This document shows, piece after piece, positions 32,201-43,655 of a DNA stretch of 64,000 nt. This DNA is from Lateolabrax maculatus (lineage: Eukaryota; Chordata; Actinopteri; Acropomatiformes; Lateolabracidae): positions 1,896,501-1,960,500 of the forward strand of contig CM062213.1 of assembly GCA_031216445.1 (NCBI GenBank), in the 5' to 3' direction. Position numbers and translations under genes: made by a program. How positions within the stretch are numbered: position 1 is the stretch's first letter; each line of letters starts with the position of its first letter. The notes beneath the pieces were generated by a model. That model was not told where the DNA came from. It saw only the letters and a program-made list of their open reading frames with translations, and did not search any database.

Positions 32201-35200
32201 AATGTTTGACACTAAATCAGCTCCAAATGAGACAACTAAACTCACAAAAACTCTTATGAAGTATGAAACTTCCATTTTTTAACAGCAAACAGACACTTTG
32301 TTTAATTTATTTTATCTTTAAACTACAGTTTGTTCATGTTTTATGTATAATGTATATCAAGCAACGCCAAGCGTCGGCTGGAGCGGAGTAAAGCACGCCG
32401 CGACTTGACCCTGGAGCAGTGGAGACGTGTTCTTTGGAGCGATGAATCAAGCTTCACTATCTCACAGTCTGATGGATGAATCTGGGTTTGACACACTCCA
32501 CAGTCTTGTGGAAAACCTTCACAGAAGTGTGGCGGCTGTTTCAGCCACAAAGGAGGGTCCAACTCCATATTAATGCTTGTGGTTTTAGAATGGGATGTGC
32601 AACAAGCTCATATACGTGGGATGGTCAGGTGTCCACTGACTTTTGGCCATATAGTGTACGCCTGGTTAGGGATTATTTTAAGGAGGGAAGTCTTCTGGAA
32701 ACAGCAATAATGTGAGTGAGTGGATACAGAACACCTGAACATGTCACTAATTCACATACAAACATCTCACATGGGCTCCATACAAAGAAAAACAACACTA
32801 TTAATATTTATCCTGATAATAAGTTACGGGTCACTAAAGAACTGAAAAGCTGCTTTAATGCAAAGACGGCTGCATGTTGTGGAGGTGATGATACTATTGT
32901 TCTTGGAGAAGGTGAGAATGAAGGAGTAAGATGAATAAAGCGACCTGCAGTAATGAGTCTGCTCTCAGACAGTCTGCTCAGGCCTGAATATCACGATGGC
33001 TGATAGAGGAACTAGAAAGAACATGAAGCCGTGAATCTCTCATCCTTTGTCAACGAGCTAAATGTTTTTATGGATGATTTGACGGATCGCAGCTCTGAAT
33101 GTGTTTGTCCCTGCATACAGCTCACAGAGCAGGAGAGCCTGGTGGTCTGAAGGTGTTAAAGGTCTTTTCTAACCAGGTAAAAGGGATTTTAACATCTTAC
33201 TTCAGTTTCTATTAGACAGCAGCTCTGTTCCCAGCTCATGGAAGCTTTCTTATATACTGCACTTCCCTCCCCAATGAAACAACAAGAGCTTCTGTGCTGA
33301 ATGTTTCAGACCTGCAGCTCTCCTGTCACGTCTGTCAGACGACGGAGAAAGTCTCGGTTAATCGCCTCATCGCCGGCCTCTTGTGCCACTAAACTCGATC
33401 CACTGCAGTTTGCTTATAAAAGCCACAGAAGCACACAGGATGCTGCCCTCACTATGCTTGATGGTATTAAAGAGCACCTGCAGCAGCCAAAGCATGTTAG
33501 AGTTTTATTGTTATATCTTAGTTTTTATAAGAAGCCACATTTCTGCAGAGTCGACCTGATCTTGAAGTTAACACTGGTCTTATACTACGGATCAGGGACA
33601 GGCCACAGAGGGGCTCCGTCTCCTCTTATTTTCTCTACACACCAAATAAAAAGTGTTAAATCACTGAGGAACATTCCTGCTAATCAACTCTGTTTCTCTG
33701 TGAATGCTGTTTATGTTTTCAATAAAGACTTAAAGGAAGGTTTTAGATTTGTTCAAGTCTATCTATCACCTGCCATATATACGTTACAAAGACTTGTTGG
33801 TGGCTGTAATAATTCCTCCTGTCCATACCAGTCATGAAGCAACACCTTCATGGTGCGACTGCACTGTAACAGAGGAGGAAAACATCCACTGCTGTCGTTA
33901 CGTCCAAAACTGTATTCTGAAGTTCAGCTGAAGCTAATATGGAGCTTCTGTAGTCTGAGTTAGTCCAGCAGAGTATCGTGTTCAGATGGACTTGAAAAGG
34001 ATGCTTTTGGGGACAAAATCAAAGATCTATTGGATGTTTTTTGCAGTAAAGTAACAGAAACATTGAGTTATAAAATGTAAAACATAAGGTCTCCAACAGT
34101 ATCTACACCCCATGTGCCCTGAGAGCCCGACTCAGACTGGATCTTTGATAAGGATCCTTCAGATCTGATGGTTAGAGAACTGTGACCACATGTAGTGAGC
34201 GGGACGTTTTACAGTGTGACACTCAGCTGGACAGCGCCCTCTAGGGGACACACTCTGTAATGGAGACACTGTTTCTAAAGCACAAGCCAAATGTGAGTAA
34301 ATGTGGGAAGTGGTGAACATTAGTGAACTCCTGGTTTCAGGCTCACACAGAGGAGGAGGATCTGAGGAAGCAACCTAGAAACCGGACCTCCACCTGTGAG
34401 AGTCCTTGTGTTGTTGGTTGTGTGATTCATGTGTGACTTGGCTGCTGTAACACTGAACTCTGCAACAAGGATCAATAAAGCTCTCTCTCTCTGATCTAAT
34501 CACAGCTGATTAAACCTGCAGAGCCTCAGTATATTTTGCTGCTACACGTCTCACATTCATTTGTCAGACTGTTTTTTTGGTGATGTCACTCTCTACATCA
34601 CCAGGTGAGGCGTTGCCGTGACGATCTCCAGGATCAGGCTGCAGCAGCTGTTTCTAAATCTGTTACTGGGTTTGTGTGTGAAGTATTTACTCAGTTAGAA
34701 GTGACTTCTAATCAGTTTCAGACTAGTGATCTACTAAACTGTGTTGGACCATTCGGTCTTAAGGCCAGACACTACAGGCAGGAACATCATGTTCTCAGGC
34801 GCTGCTCAGTTTACAGATTTTGGGCTATTTTGTTTTGAAAACGACCAAAATACACATTTAGCTGTTTTACTTTACTATAGTTTGTCTATTTGTGTCTGTA
34901 GATTTCTCCTGAATGTACATGATATATGTGTATATAAAGTATATACATATGAAAGATATAGGATATAATGTGTAGGATGCTAAGGATTTGATTAGATATT
35001 GTGATAGTGTAAATTTTACAATACATATCTTTAAAGGCTGTTTTCTCAAAATGATTTTTTTCTCAGACTCTGAGCCAGAAATCTCCACTTCGGCAGCTCT
35101 TACATACACAAAACTTTCCAGTTTTATTCCTGGAATAAACATCTTTGACAACTAATCACAACAATAACAATTAAAATGCTTCAAATATTAAAACAACACC

Positions 35201-38200
35201 AAGAAGAATTTCACCATAGACAGGAACATAAATCTCAGCCTCAGTCTGATGGTTGATTTCCTTCTGTGTGGCTACACAGCGATAGGTGTCGGTCTTGGTC
35301 ACAGTCATTTTGAGGGTGATGTTGAAGCTGCCTCCTCTTTCTGGGACCTCAGGTTCTTTAGTAGAAAGGATGTTTCCAGAACTGTCCTTCCACTCGACTT
35401 TAGGTTCTAGAGAAGCAGCTTGAACCTCACACTGCAGCAGCAGCCCATCGTCTTTTGGACCAAGTATTGTGACAGACGGCTTTGAAATTGCACCTGTGAA
35501 CAGAATAGAAACAACAGATTATAAAGAACGTTTACAGCATTAGAAATGTAATACTGTAATTTTTTGTTCATCCCATCTCTGCCTGTAAGGAATACAGTGT
35601 GTTTATGAAGAATAAAAACATGAAACACCAGAGAACAGAGGAAAGCCCAGTATAACGATCAATTACAGCTCCTAGCATTGTTTCACAGCACATGATATGT
35701 CCAACATTTCTGACTTTTTCTAAAGGTTTGGTAACTATTTATGACTGAAAACACAGTTTCTGACTCACATCATGACAGAAGCACATTTACAGTGAAGACG
35801 TTTGGACAAAACTTACATTTCTGCTCAGCTTTTTGTGATAAAAATGAAATTTGTTGCCTGACATGATTCAAATATTTTCTATTACACTAAAGTAATATAA
35901 AAAAAAATGCGTTATAAAATATAAAACAGGGTCTTCAAAGGCATGTGCACCTCTTGTGTTATCAGGCTTCATTATTCAGTGAGAAATGTTTGATCCTGCT
36001 GCCAGAACAGAAAACTGATCATCACATTTATTGTAATTCTTCTTTTGTTGCCAACAGCAGCTGATGGAAGATTTCACTGGACTGTACTTTATTTTTTCTG
36101 AGAGGAAGCAGAGCGTCATCATTTAATTTATCTTTAAAACTACAGATTGTTCCCGTTTTATGTTTAATGTATATCATGTATAATGTCTTCTGTAAATATG
36201 TGTTTAAGAGAAACTAAATGAGTAAATTAATGGATTGTGATTGAATTCATGTAAAACAAAGTTCTGTCGTTAATAAAGATGCTAAATAAGAATAAATGAT
36301 GACATGTTGTACAGTTGAACAGAGTTGAACACACTGACAGTGTTTCTGGATGGGATCAGACCTGTGGAGCCAAACTCACAGCACACAGGTGAGAGGGGAC
36401 AGTGACGTCATCTGAATCAGGACTCACCTGGGAGGTTTTCCGCTGATCTGTCTTTTAATCTTTTAAGGCGCGGAGGTTGCAGACGACCCGAGATTTACAT
36501 GTAAACATTAATAAATAACCAGACGCCATGTTTTCATGTTGACGGTAGACGTCAACACACACATATTGTAGCTCGTTTGAAAGATTACAAGTTCGTGTTT
36601 TCAACGGACTCAACCGTCTAAATTAGGGATTTACGACATTACAACGGCAGCGTCTTACTTTACGGCAGTAAACAGTTAGCAACCTCCCAGCTAGCCTGTG
36701 TAGCCACAGTTAAAATGTATTTATAGGTCGAAAAACAGACTTTTATACACGAACAACGGCTCGTTTTAAAGAAGAAAAACCCGCCGAGTAAATCCAGCTC
36801 GTTTCAGCTCAAGCGGAAGTAAAAATCACCTGAATTAAAGTCGATTGTGTCCCTCGTTTATTTTTAGCGCCGCTCGTCAAACTTCCAAAACATCGTAATT
36901 TCGGTTAATTTAAAGTATTGACAAAAGATTTGACCAATCACGTTCAGTATCTCTGACACCAGGAAACGCCCAGGAACACAACTAACCAATCAGCATCTTT
37001 CTACGACCTAAAGTGACGCAGCTATCAGACCTTTAACTCCGTCAGCCAATCACAGGAGAGCATCTTTACGCGAGCGCCCCTGTGTGTGATTGACAGCTGC
37101 TGTCATCCAATGGCGAGTCAGCACCGTGAAAACACGGTGAGGCTGTAGCCGGAAGAATTACCTGTGTGACCATATATGGAAGTGACCGTAGTTGGCCCCT
37201 GTGTGGCAGTGGGGCCCCCACAGAACAGAGAAACTGTTGATATGTTTCGGGAGGCCACATTCAGTGATAATAAATATGGAAATCTTTATTTAAATATCAA
37301 CAGCTTCTTTTTACACTCACATTTAACACTTGGGGACATTTGTTCAGCATCATAAAGGGATTTATTATCATCATTTGGTAACTTTGGAGAAGTTTTAGAG
37401 AGCTCTGTAGACATCTGCTGGAGATGCTCTGTACTGCACTTTCTACAATATCTCAGAGCCACTTCTGTCTGTCAGCCTGAAATCTGCTACAGACATTAGA
37501 GACAAGCTGAGGGAGAGATCCTGTCAATTTCAGCCTGACAGCTCGTGTTGGGACTGATTTACTGGATCTGAAATATGAAATATAATGAAAAAAAAACAAG
37601 AAAACCTTTTTTTTTTCCTGTTTAATCTTTTACCAGTTCAGCTCTTTCAGAGCCGTGAGTAACATCAACACAGCTAATGAAACCTCAGAGTGTTTGCTCT
37701 ACAGGGAGGCAATGGACGTGTCTCAGTTCCTCGTGGTCTTGGTATCACACAGTTTAAAATGGGTCGATATTAAGAGACGGACACGCACATAATTAAAATG
37801 AGCTCCAAGAGGTTAAGATGGGAGCTAAAAGACAAAAGAGAACATATGTTAGAGTGCTTGTGAAATCTCAACTTGGCAGACAGGTAATTCATCTCCTACA
37901 GACCGCTGACACTTCATGGTGCAGAGGGACATCGTCTGCAATGTGTCTCCAATATGGAGCATGTTTGATACAGAGGTAATCCCTCCAGATGTGGCTGCAG
38001 GCTGTGGGGACGAGGCCCTGCCAGATGTGTGTTCTGACTACTTGACAAAAGTCCATCTGGGACTCTTAAACCAGTCGCATCAGTAAATGAGCCGACATCT
38101 TTACCTGTTTTATGAAGCACTCACCGACAACAAGCTCAATGTGGGAAGTTTGTGGTGGCTGAAGACGTGGAAATTGACAGGTGTACTTTCCACTGTCGGC

Positions 38201-41200
38201 CACCTTTGTTTTTCTGATGATTATGGAGGCGTTGCCGTGTCGCAGTTCATCTGGAAAATGAGAGACCCGTCCTTTGAACTGATTATCTGGGGCTGTGGAG
38301 CCGGCATTTGAAAAGAACACATACTTCTGACCATTTTTCCAGACAAACAGCTCTAACGTGATGTCCTCCTTGGTGCTGAGTGAACAGGGTAAAATAACAT
38401 CACTGTCTTCAAACACGACCACTCTGCTGTCCGCTGACCCTGGAAGATAAAAACACGTATTAATCAGTGTGTTCACATGCAGAGTCGTCAGGTTAGAAAG
38501 AAAAGTCAGACGACACATTTACAGGCCACCAACATCACTCAGAAACACCAGTTTATCAGCAGTTTAGTTAGTAGGCAGATTTCTCCTCTATATTATTGAT
38601 TATTTCTGGTTGTTTCATGCTTCTACAGATGTATTTTAATTATATTTAAGCTCATAGTTAATTAGTTTGAACAGTTTTTGTTATTGTGCCTTGTTGACCA
38701 TGTTGCCATGCTGATGTGCAGCAGGTATTATGTTTCACATGTTCTCCATGTTAGTTTGTGCTCATTAGTCATTAGTTGTCATTAGTTGTGCAGGTATTTG
38801 GTCATAAACCTGAGTGTATTTTGTCCACTGAACAGATCAATCGTCCTGATGGTGTTTCTGACATTAGTTCCTGGTCGCCATCGTCCACGGTCTTCTCACT
38901 CCTGTGCAGCTGTGCACAACAGCTGGATGGAAGATTTCTCACTGAAAACACACTTTTATCAACTCTTCAACATTTTTGTCTCAATCACAGTGTTTCATAG
39001 TTTTGTGACTGATTTTAGTTCCTTGTGAATTAGAAAGTCTGTTTCAGTTATTAATGTATTACAGTGCTGTCTCCAGAAGACGGAGCAGCAGCTGCACTTC
39101 CTGTAAACTGGTCTTGGATCTGTGTGTAACACTGAGAGCAGCTTCAGATTCCTTGTGTGCGTTCACATTGTATTGATATGTTGTTAATGTACGGCCTCAA
39201 GAGGGCGCTCTACACTGTAGTGTTTAAAGAACTGGTTCTCTGAGTAAAGCTGCTTTTGAATGGATGATCTCGGTGCGTGTGGCTGCTTCCAAACACACAC
39301 ACTTGGCCAACAAAGCTGCTTCTGGTTCTTAATCGGCCTTTTCTCTCTCTGCATGTTGTGCTGTGACCTTCCAACAGTGGGATCACATCCCTTCACAGTT
39401 CACCTGTTACACAAATGCTTCTCTGTCCTGCCAAGTAAGATTCCTACATGACTTTTACTTCCTGCTCAGAAACACGTCTCCAAATGATTGATCACTGTTT
39501 TCTAACATGTTTGCCATCATTTCTAAGGTGATATGTCGGAGTTGTGTTTTCAGCTCGTCCCACTGCCTCCAAGTGGCCAAAAAGAATAAATGAATGTAAG
39601 TTAACACAGCTGCTCTCAGTAGTAATGAAGCCAAATACAATGAACCTGTTGGTGTGACAGCTCTTATCATTTATCACATCCTGTCTCTACACCCACATAT
39701 AAGCAGAACCACACAAACAGGATTTGCTGCCTGGTACAAGAAGTGAGTGAGAGAGAGGAGAAGCAGTGAAACTTAACTTCCTGATTTTATTTAAATGGGT
39801 CACTCACTTAGCCTCGTAAATAAAATAAACTAATAAAACATGACAAACCTGCTGCAGGTGTCAGGGGAAGCAGCTCAACTAACTTTAAGAAATAGAAATG
39901 ATGATTTGATACCAAAAGCAAAATAAATACAAAATAAAAGCAGGTCAAAGGTCAATAATCAATAACCTACAAGCTACAATGAGCCAAATTCCAGCTTCAG
40001 CCTGCCTGAGTCATCTGTAACACCTGAACACCTGTGACTGCTGTGGAGGAAATCTGAGAGCTGGTTCACTCCAAATAAGATTATTTCTCACTCAGTCGGG
40101 CATGTGTGAGGATTCTATTGGATATCAGATCTAAACAAGGAACTCTGCCCACCTTAGTTTACCTAGAGACAGCACAGTCTCTCTTATCCAGCGCCTCCAG
40201 ACTTGGCGCCGGCCTGTTGAGTCTAAACCAAACACAGAAGATTTCCAGCTGACCCTGGTCTACCAGGTGCCAGAGCCGACTCTGCCTTATCAGGAACACA
40301 GAGACAGACAGGTGACCTGACCGGTCTTAACTTACCTTTAACCTACAAGAGGGAAGTTTGACATACAAGAAGGAAAATTCCTTCTGGAAGCGAACAGCGA
40401 GAACAGAGAAGATGGAAGAGATATCTGCTGGGAACATGGTGGAAAAGAACAAGCAGAAACTATTCCAGGATCACTGTGTCTCCACTCGCATGGAGAATTC
40501 AGTTCACAGTGGGTCCAGTTGAACACTTTTGTCGATGGAGGACTTGAGCTCATCTCACAGGACGTCCGACAAAACCTGTTGGAGGCTGCTGCTCTAATGA
40601 ACAGCTCTCAGGTGGAGGGAGGCTCTACTACAGTCTACTGCTGCAACATGTCTGTCCACATATATAAAGCCCCGCCATCGCAAACAACCTCCCTGAAGAA
40701 GCAGGAACAGAGGCAGACGGGACGCTCACTTTACTCTGGAGGACATGTTGCAGAAATAACAATACTGAGGTTTATTGTAGCTGAGAGTTTATAAGAAGTG
40801 CAAAGTAAATTATTATTACATTTGCTTCTGATATCTATTCTGAGAGTTCATGTTTCTGTTCTCCACATCATAATGTCCTTACTGTGTAGAGAATCAGGAT
40901 TTAGTATTCTTTTTAATGCTGTTTACTTCTAACTATGAACTTATGTTGCCTGGACTGATGATAAATAAAATCTGTTGTTGATCTGTGGTTTAATCCACTG
41001 TGTGTATAAAAGTATGGAGGACCACGAGTGTCACGGAAATAATAAAAAAGCATTTCAGGAATTAATAACTAATTTCACAATAAAAATATGCATTCATTAT
41101 CATTTTTTACAAATTAATTAATTTATATTTTAATGGGCAAGAAAAAGAGGGATTATGAGGGATTTATGAAAACAACAAAACAGTCATTGTTTAAAAAAAA

Positions 41201-42498
41201 CACAAATGAATTCATAAATGAACAATGGAATTTCAAAATCTATCTGCAAAAGCAGTTTAAAAGGAGAAATAAATAACTGGATTTACAAACTGAATAAAGA
41301 ACACAGATTTTAATCAGGCATTTAAAGGGAAATTTCCTTTCCCAGTTCCGTTTCCCTGCTGCTTCTCCTTTTCCTATCAGCTGTTGGAGTCTTTCAGCTC
41401 CTTCCAGCCTTCAGAGACACTTCGAGCCTCCAGCAGGTAAAACTTGGGAAAACGATGCAGATCAGCCCTGGGATGTAACGAGCTCTCTGATTGGTCAGAC
41501 GCACCTTGAGGAACATTTGGTCTCAAAATGTCAGAAACTAACATATGAAGACTTTTACGGGACAAATGCACTCAGAGACATTTCCACAGAGAGACAGTGG
41601 GAGACAGTGACGCTTCTCCAACACAACACATCCCTGCAGCTCCTCCAGACGCCTGCAGCCCCCCCCCTCCTGGAGCTGGATCTGATCACGGCTCAGACCT
41701 TCTGCTCCTGTCTGAGGCTCTCTGTTGTTGTTGCTGACAAACAGCTGAAGATCCTGGAAGCTTCTCTCAATATTCATTTAGTGTCTGAGAAACAGAGCTC
41801 AGCATGGTGAAAAACTACAGCTGCTTTAACAAACAGCTTCCGGTCACACAAACGTTACGTTTCATACAGGAGAGGCCACAGTGACGCAATCTGTGCAGCG
41901 ACCAATCAGGTTTCAGGAGAAGAGTTTCAATGATCAATGATCAATGATCAATGCACCTGCAGACATGATGGAGAGGAAGCCCCCCCCCCCCCCCCTCGAT
42001 TTCTCGGAAGTCGTCGTTCTTCTACAACCCAACACATCAGTGCACCATCTCCAGACACCGCCCTGCACCCCCCCCCCCCCTCACACACACACACACGTAC
42101 ACACACACTCACACACACACACTCACACACGCACACACACACGCACACACACACACACACACACGCAGCAGTACTGACGCACATTTAAAGTTGTACAGCA
42201 GCTCCGACAGCTGCTGATGAGACTGAGCAGGTCTGTTATACGGCTGTAATTAATCAGAAGGAGGCTGTGATCAAACATCGATATGTTTTAATATTGATCC
42301 TAATTATTGGGAGACATATTCCATCACCACTAAAGTCCGCAGCAGCCTCATTAATGTCGTGTTTCCAGACTCCTGCGGGATTCATTGAATGTAAATGTAA
42401 TGAAATGACAGATGTGAGTCGTCAGTTTTCTTACCGACAGCAGAGCAGCTGAGGAGGAGACAGAGACACGCGACAGGAAGACGCTCCATCGTTCTCAT
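23145..42498 (-). CDS. Gene 2: B7/butyrophilin-like Ig receptor with two C domains, 374 aa
   Basis: This is a tandem paralogue of gene 1 with the same expected role at the cell surface. The joined exons, in coding order, are 42498-42435, 38439-38125, 35493-35215, 31458-31180, 23523-23410 and 23218-23145. They total 1125 nt, encoding 374 aa plus stop. Residues 1-21 are the signal, 22-126 the V domain, 127-219 the first C domain, 220-312 the second C domain, 313-350 the membrane segment and 351-374 the tail. All exons are phase 1-1 and all frames are open. The second C domain comes from a duplication inside the unit. Whether both C exons are used in the same transcript cannot be seen from the sequence, because skipping either one keeps the frame. 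Confidence 0.83.
23410..23523 (-). CDS. Gene 2 exon 5: transmembrane segment
   Basis: This is a 114-nt exon between acceptor TCTTACAG and donor GTAAGT. The stalk GYTSGW is followed by an Ile/Val/Leu stretch and LAVLYRKGYITLNFNRG. The basic stop-transfer YRKG is shared with the other genes. The hydrophobic core is different in sequence but similar in length. Confidence 0.87.
23919..24870 (+). mobile_element. Tc1/mariner-like transposon remnant, unit 2
   Basis: This is the orthologous copy of the unit 1 element with the same terminal repeats. It has lost part of its left portion near 23960 and a stretch near 24560. The transposase frame is broken. It still shows LHEVGFRGRAAARQPHIT and the MMVWAGFQ region. 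Confidence 0.87.
25380..25817 (+). mobile_element. Non-LTR reverse transcriptase fragment, unit 2 first copy
   Basis: This is the orthologue of the unit 1 fragment, with KLDPLQFAYKSHRSTQDA and the same frameshifts. Confidence 0.75.
26755..27290. mobile_element. AT-rich MITE-like insertion, unit 2 only
   Basis: This stretch is dense in TACTGTAA and TTTACAGT motifs in both orientations, and ends in ttttacagtgtag. There is no coding frame. Similar short palindromic AT-rich elements occur in fish, but the family is not assigned. It occupies the position where a C exon would be expected by comparison with unit 3. Confidence 0.5.
27780..28070. repeat. Common fish interspersed repeat fragment, unit 2
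   Basis: Runs such as tactttatatttctacttttc, actttttactccactacatt and ttgtaacagagtatttttac are typical of a repeat widespread in percomorphs. A near-identical copy lies at 58310-58640, and shorter fragments lie next to the Tc1 insertions (4735-4811, 23830-23918, 49880-49968). Confidence 0.6.
29231..29278. repeat. GT/AT compound microsatellite, unit 2
   Basis: (GT)n passing into (AT)n. It is specific to this copy of the segment. Confidence 0.95.
30983..31120 (+). other. Copy of the unrecognised plus-strand open block, unit 2
   Basis: Same frame as the block at 9151, with one replacement (NSQKHL for NSLKHL). It lies antisense, next to gene 2 exon 4. It is deleted beside gene 2 exon 3. Confidence 0.3.
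31180..31458 (-). CDS. Gene 2 exon 4: second C-type Ig domain
   Basis: This is a 279-nt phase 1-1 exon between TTCACAG and GTGAGA, reading GAAAKPSVTTLHQ and then LLQCEV, HKVEWRDSSGN and DTYRCVA. The loop after NILPAEE differs from the other C exons. It lies beside the plus-strand conserved block at 30983-31120, as in gene 1 and gene 3. Confidence 0.87.
32361..32658 (+). mobile_element. Tc1-like fragment in the internal duplication of unit 2
   Basis: Only the CNAKRRLERSKAR to FTISQSDG part, then a jump to the right end (HTPQSCGK region) and the right terminal repeat, remain. It marks the second copy of the segment duplicated inside unit 2. Confidence 0.85.
33170..33620 (+). mobile_element. 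Non-LTR reverse transcriptase fragment, unit 2 second copy
   Basis: This is a second copy of the same fragment within unit 2, produced by the internal segmental duplication. Small indels open a longer frame (178 codons from 33301), which is a chance joining and not a gene. Confidence 0.75.
35215..35493 (-). CDS. Gene 2 exon 3: first C-type Ig domain
   Basis: This is a 279-nt exon between acceptor TTCACAG and donor GTGAAA. It reads GAISKPSVTILG at the start and keeps LLQCEV, VEWKDSSGN and DTYRCVA, with an FNITL glycosylation sequon. It has no in-frame start codon near its 5' end, so an ATG-based ORF search misses it, but the full exon is open. The downstream intron lost about 1.65 kb compared with the other C exon of this gene. 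Confidence 0.85.
35494..38124. other. V-C intron of gene 2
   Basis: 35500-36380 is C-exon upstream flank also seen after the other C exons. 36390-38120 matches unit 1, including the CCAAT cluster. Confidence 0.6.
36934..37111. promoter_or_regulatory. Cluster of four CCAAT boxes in the V-C intron of gene 2
   Basis: This is the near-identical copy of the unit 1 cluster, including AACCAATCAG at 36984-36993 and TGACGCA at 37014-37020. Unit 3 has lost the whole region through a deletion. Confidence 0.4.
38125..38439 (-). CDS. Gene 2 exon 2: V-set Ig domain
   Basis: This is a 315-nt exon, one codon shorter than in genes 1 and 3 (WKNGQ against WKKDDQ). Cysteines in ILPC and KYTC, the Trp in FVW and the NAS sequon are kept. 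The NIT sequon of gene 1 is changed to DIT. Replacements cluster in the strands and loops that would form the ligand-facing surface. Confidence 0.9.
38440..42434. other. First intron of gene 2
   Basis: Near-identical counterpart of the gene 1 first intron, shorter because of the short GA run and a deletion near 41110. No gene is seen. Confidence 0.6.
41980..42165. repeat. Poly-C and CA low-complexity tract, unit 2
   Basis: Counterpart of the tract at 16781-16966, with one C fewer in the first run. Confidence 0.93.
42435..42498 (-). CDS. Gene 2 exon 1: signal peptide
   Basis: This 64-nt exon is identical to gene 1 exon 1, encoding the same 21 residues and ending in phase 1 before GTAAGA. The start ATG is at 42498-42496. 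The lack of change here contrasts with the changes in the exons that encode the mature protein. Confidence 0.85.
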
Positions 42499-42561
42499 CT
42501 GAGGACTCAACGTCTCAACACTTTCCTGAGTCTTTATGAGGAAGCTGCAGCCGCTGCTGCC

Positions 42562-42577
42562 GGGGGGGGGGGGGGGG
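42562..42577. repeat. Poly-G run in gene 2 promoter
   Basis: A run of 16 G on the plus strand sits in the same promoter position as the 22-G run of gene 1, between the ISRE and the start codon. Confidence 0.9.
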
Positions 42578-42587
42578 CTCCATCAAC

Positions 42588-42619
42588 ACTTTCACTTTCG
42601 GCTCCAGAGTCACTTCCGG
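42588..42619 (-). promoter_or_regulatory. Gene 2 promoter: ISRE/IRF element plus ETS site
   Basis: These are the same two motifs as in gene 1: GAAAGTGAAAGT at 42599-42588 and CCGGAAGT at 42619-42612 on the minus strand. They sit about 90 and 114 bp upstream of the ATG. The spacing to the ATG is shorter only because the adjacent G run is 16 instead of 22. Confidence 0.6.
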
Positions 42620-43173
42620 CAGCGGGCCTTCACAGTAAAAGCGTCGTCTGCACAAACATTAACTATGACTCATGACTTCTGCACAAACACTGTGAGTGAA
42701 ACTCTTTAACCTGACCCACCTACCACCAGGAGCAAAGCTTTCACTGCAGTTTCTCCAGAATAAAAGCACATGAAGAACATTTGGAGGAGGAGGTTCTGTA
42801 ATCTGGACCTGGTCAGCAGCCAGCTGATCAGGTTCAGTCTGTCCAATAGTTTCTGATCATTTGATGAGCTGCAGATGTTTGTGGATGTGCACCGCTGAAG
42901 CTCCATGTAAACTGAAATGATGAGGAAACCAAGGCGGGTCCTGCACCATCACCTCATCTGGGGCCCCTGTCTTTACTGTAGAGGGGCCCATCTAGTTGTG
43001 AGACTTTATTATTTCACAGTGACCCCTCAGGTAGGGCACACTGAGGTGTGTTGGAAAGCCTCCCAGCATGCACTGGGGCAACAGGTTTATGGACACCAGA
43101 CTCTGTTTCTGCATGTTTCTGTAACATTAGCAGAATCAGTGTGTTTGACACTTTGTTCTCTGGTTCCTTGTAT

Positions 43174-43176
<3 letters not shown>

Positions 43177-43206
<30 letters not shown>
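43177..43206. repeat. AT microsatellite upstream of gene 2
   Basis: (AT)n, 30 bp, inside a stretch present here and absent from the unit 1 flank. Confidence 0.95.
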
Positions 43207-43208
<2 letters not shown>

Positions 43209-43596
43209 GATTGCATTCACCTGTTCACTTTTATTGAGCAGGGAGAGGGGGTGAGCCTGGGAGTGAATATTTCCTATTGACCGCACTCATGCACACCAAT
43301 TTTATAACACTGGTCGTTGTATTTTGACGTGTTTTGCTGACAATAAATGGCCGAAGGCATCTCTGCAATCGAACTGAATTATTGGAAGGATAGACGTCAG
43401 TGTTTCTCCCTTGCTTAGTCGCTGCTTGTTTGGACTGTCAGAGGCCTGAAGCCATGAGGAGGAGACCCGGGCTTCCCACAGTATTTCATTAGAAACATCA
43501 GCAGCAAAAGTTAGTTAATCAGTCGTTTGTTTCAATTGTCAATCACAAGTCATGACAAAAGAGTTGCTTCAGGCGCCGAATCTCAGAAATACCACA

Positions 43597-43611
43597 AACA
43601 CACACACACAG

Positions 43612-43652
<41 letters not shown>
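43597..43652. repeat. CA microsatellite upstream of gene 2
   Basis: Interrupted (CA)n, counterpart of 18209-18248. Confidence 0.95.

Positions 43653-43655
<3 letters not shown>

Larger units (their letters stand above)
31459..35214. other. Intron between the two C exons of gene 2
   Basis: Contains the C-exon upstream flank (31500-32300), then the second copy of the Tc1 fragment, the reverse transcriptase fragment and the catcaccaggtgaggcg segment. No gene. Confidence 0.6.

Noticed and set aside
33301..33837. 178-codon plus-strand frame
   Set aside because: It begins in a dead reverse transcriptase fragment and continues into unrelated intron by chance indels. Other copies of the segment do not keep it.
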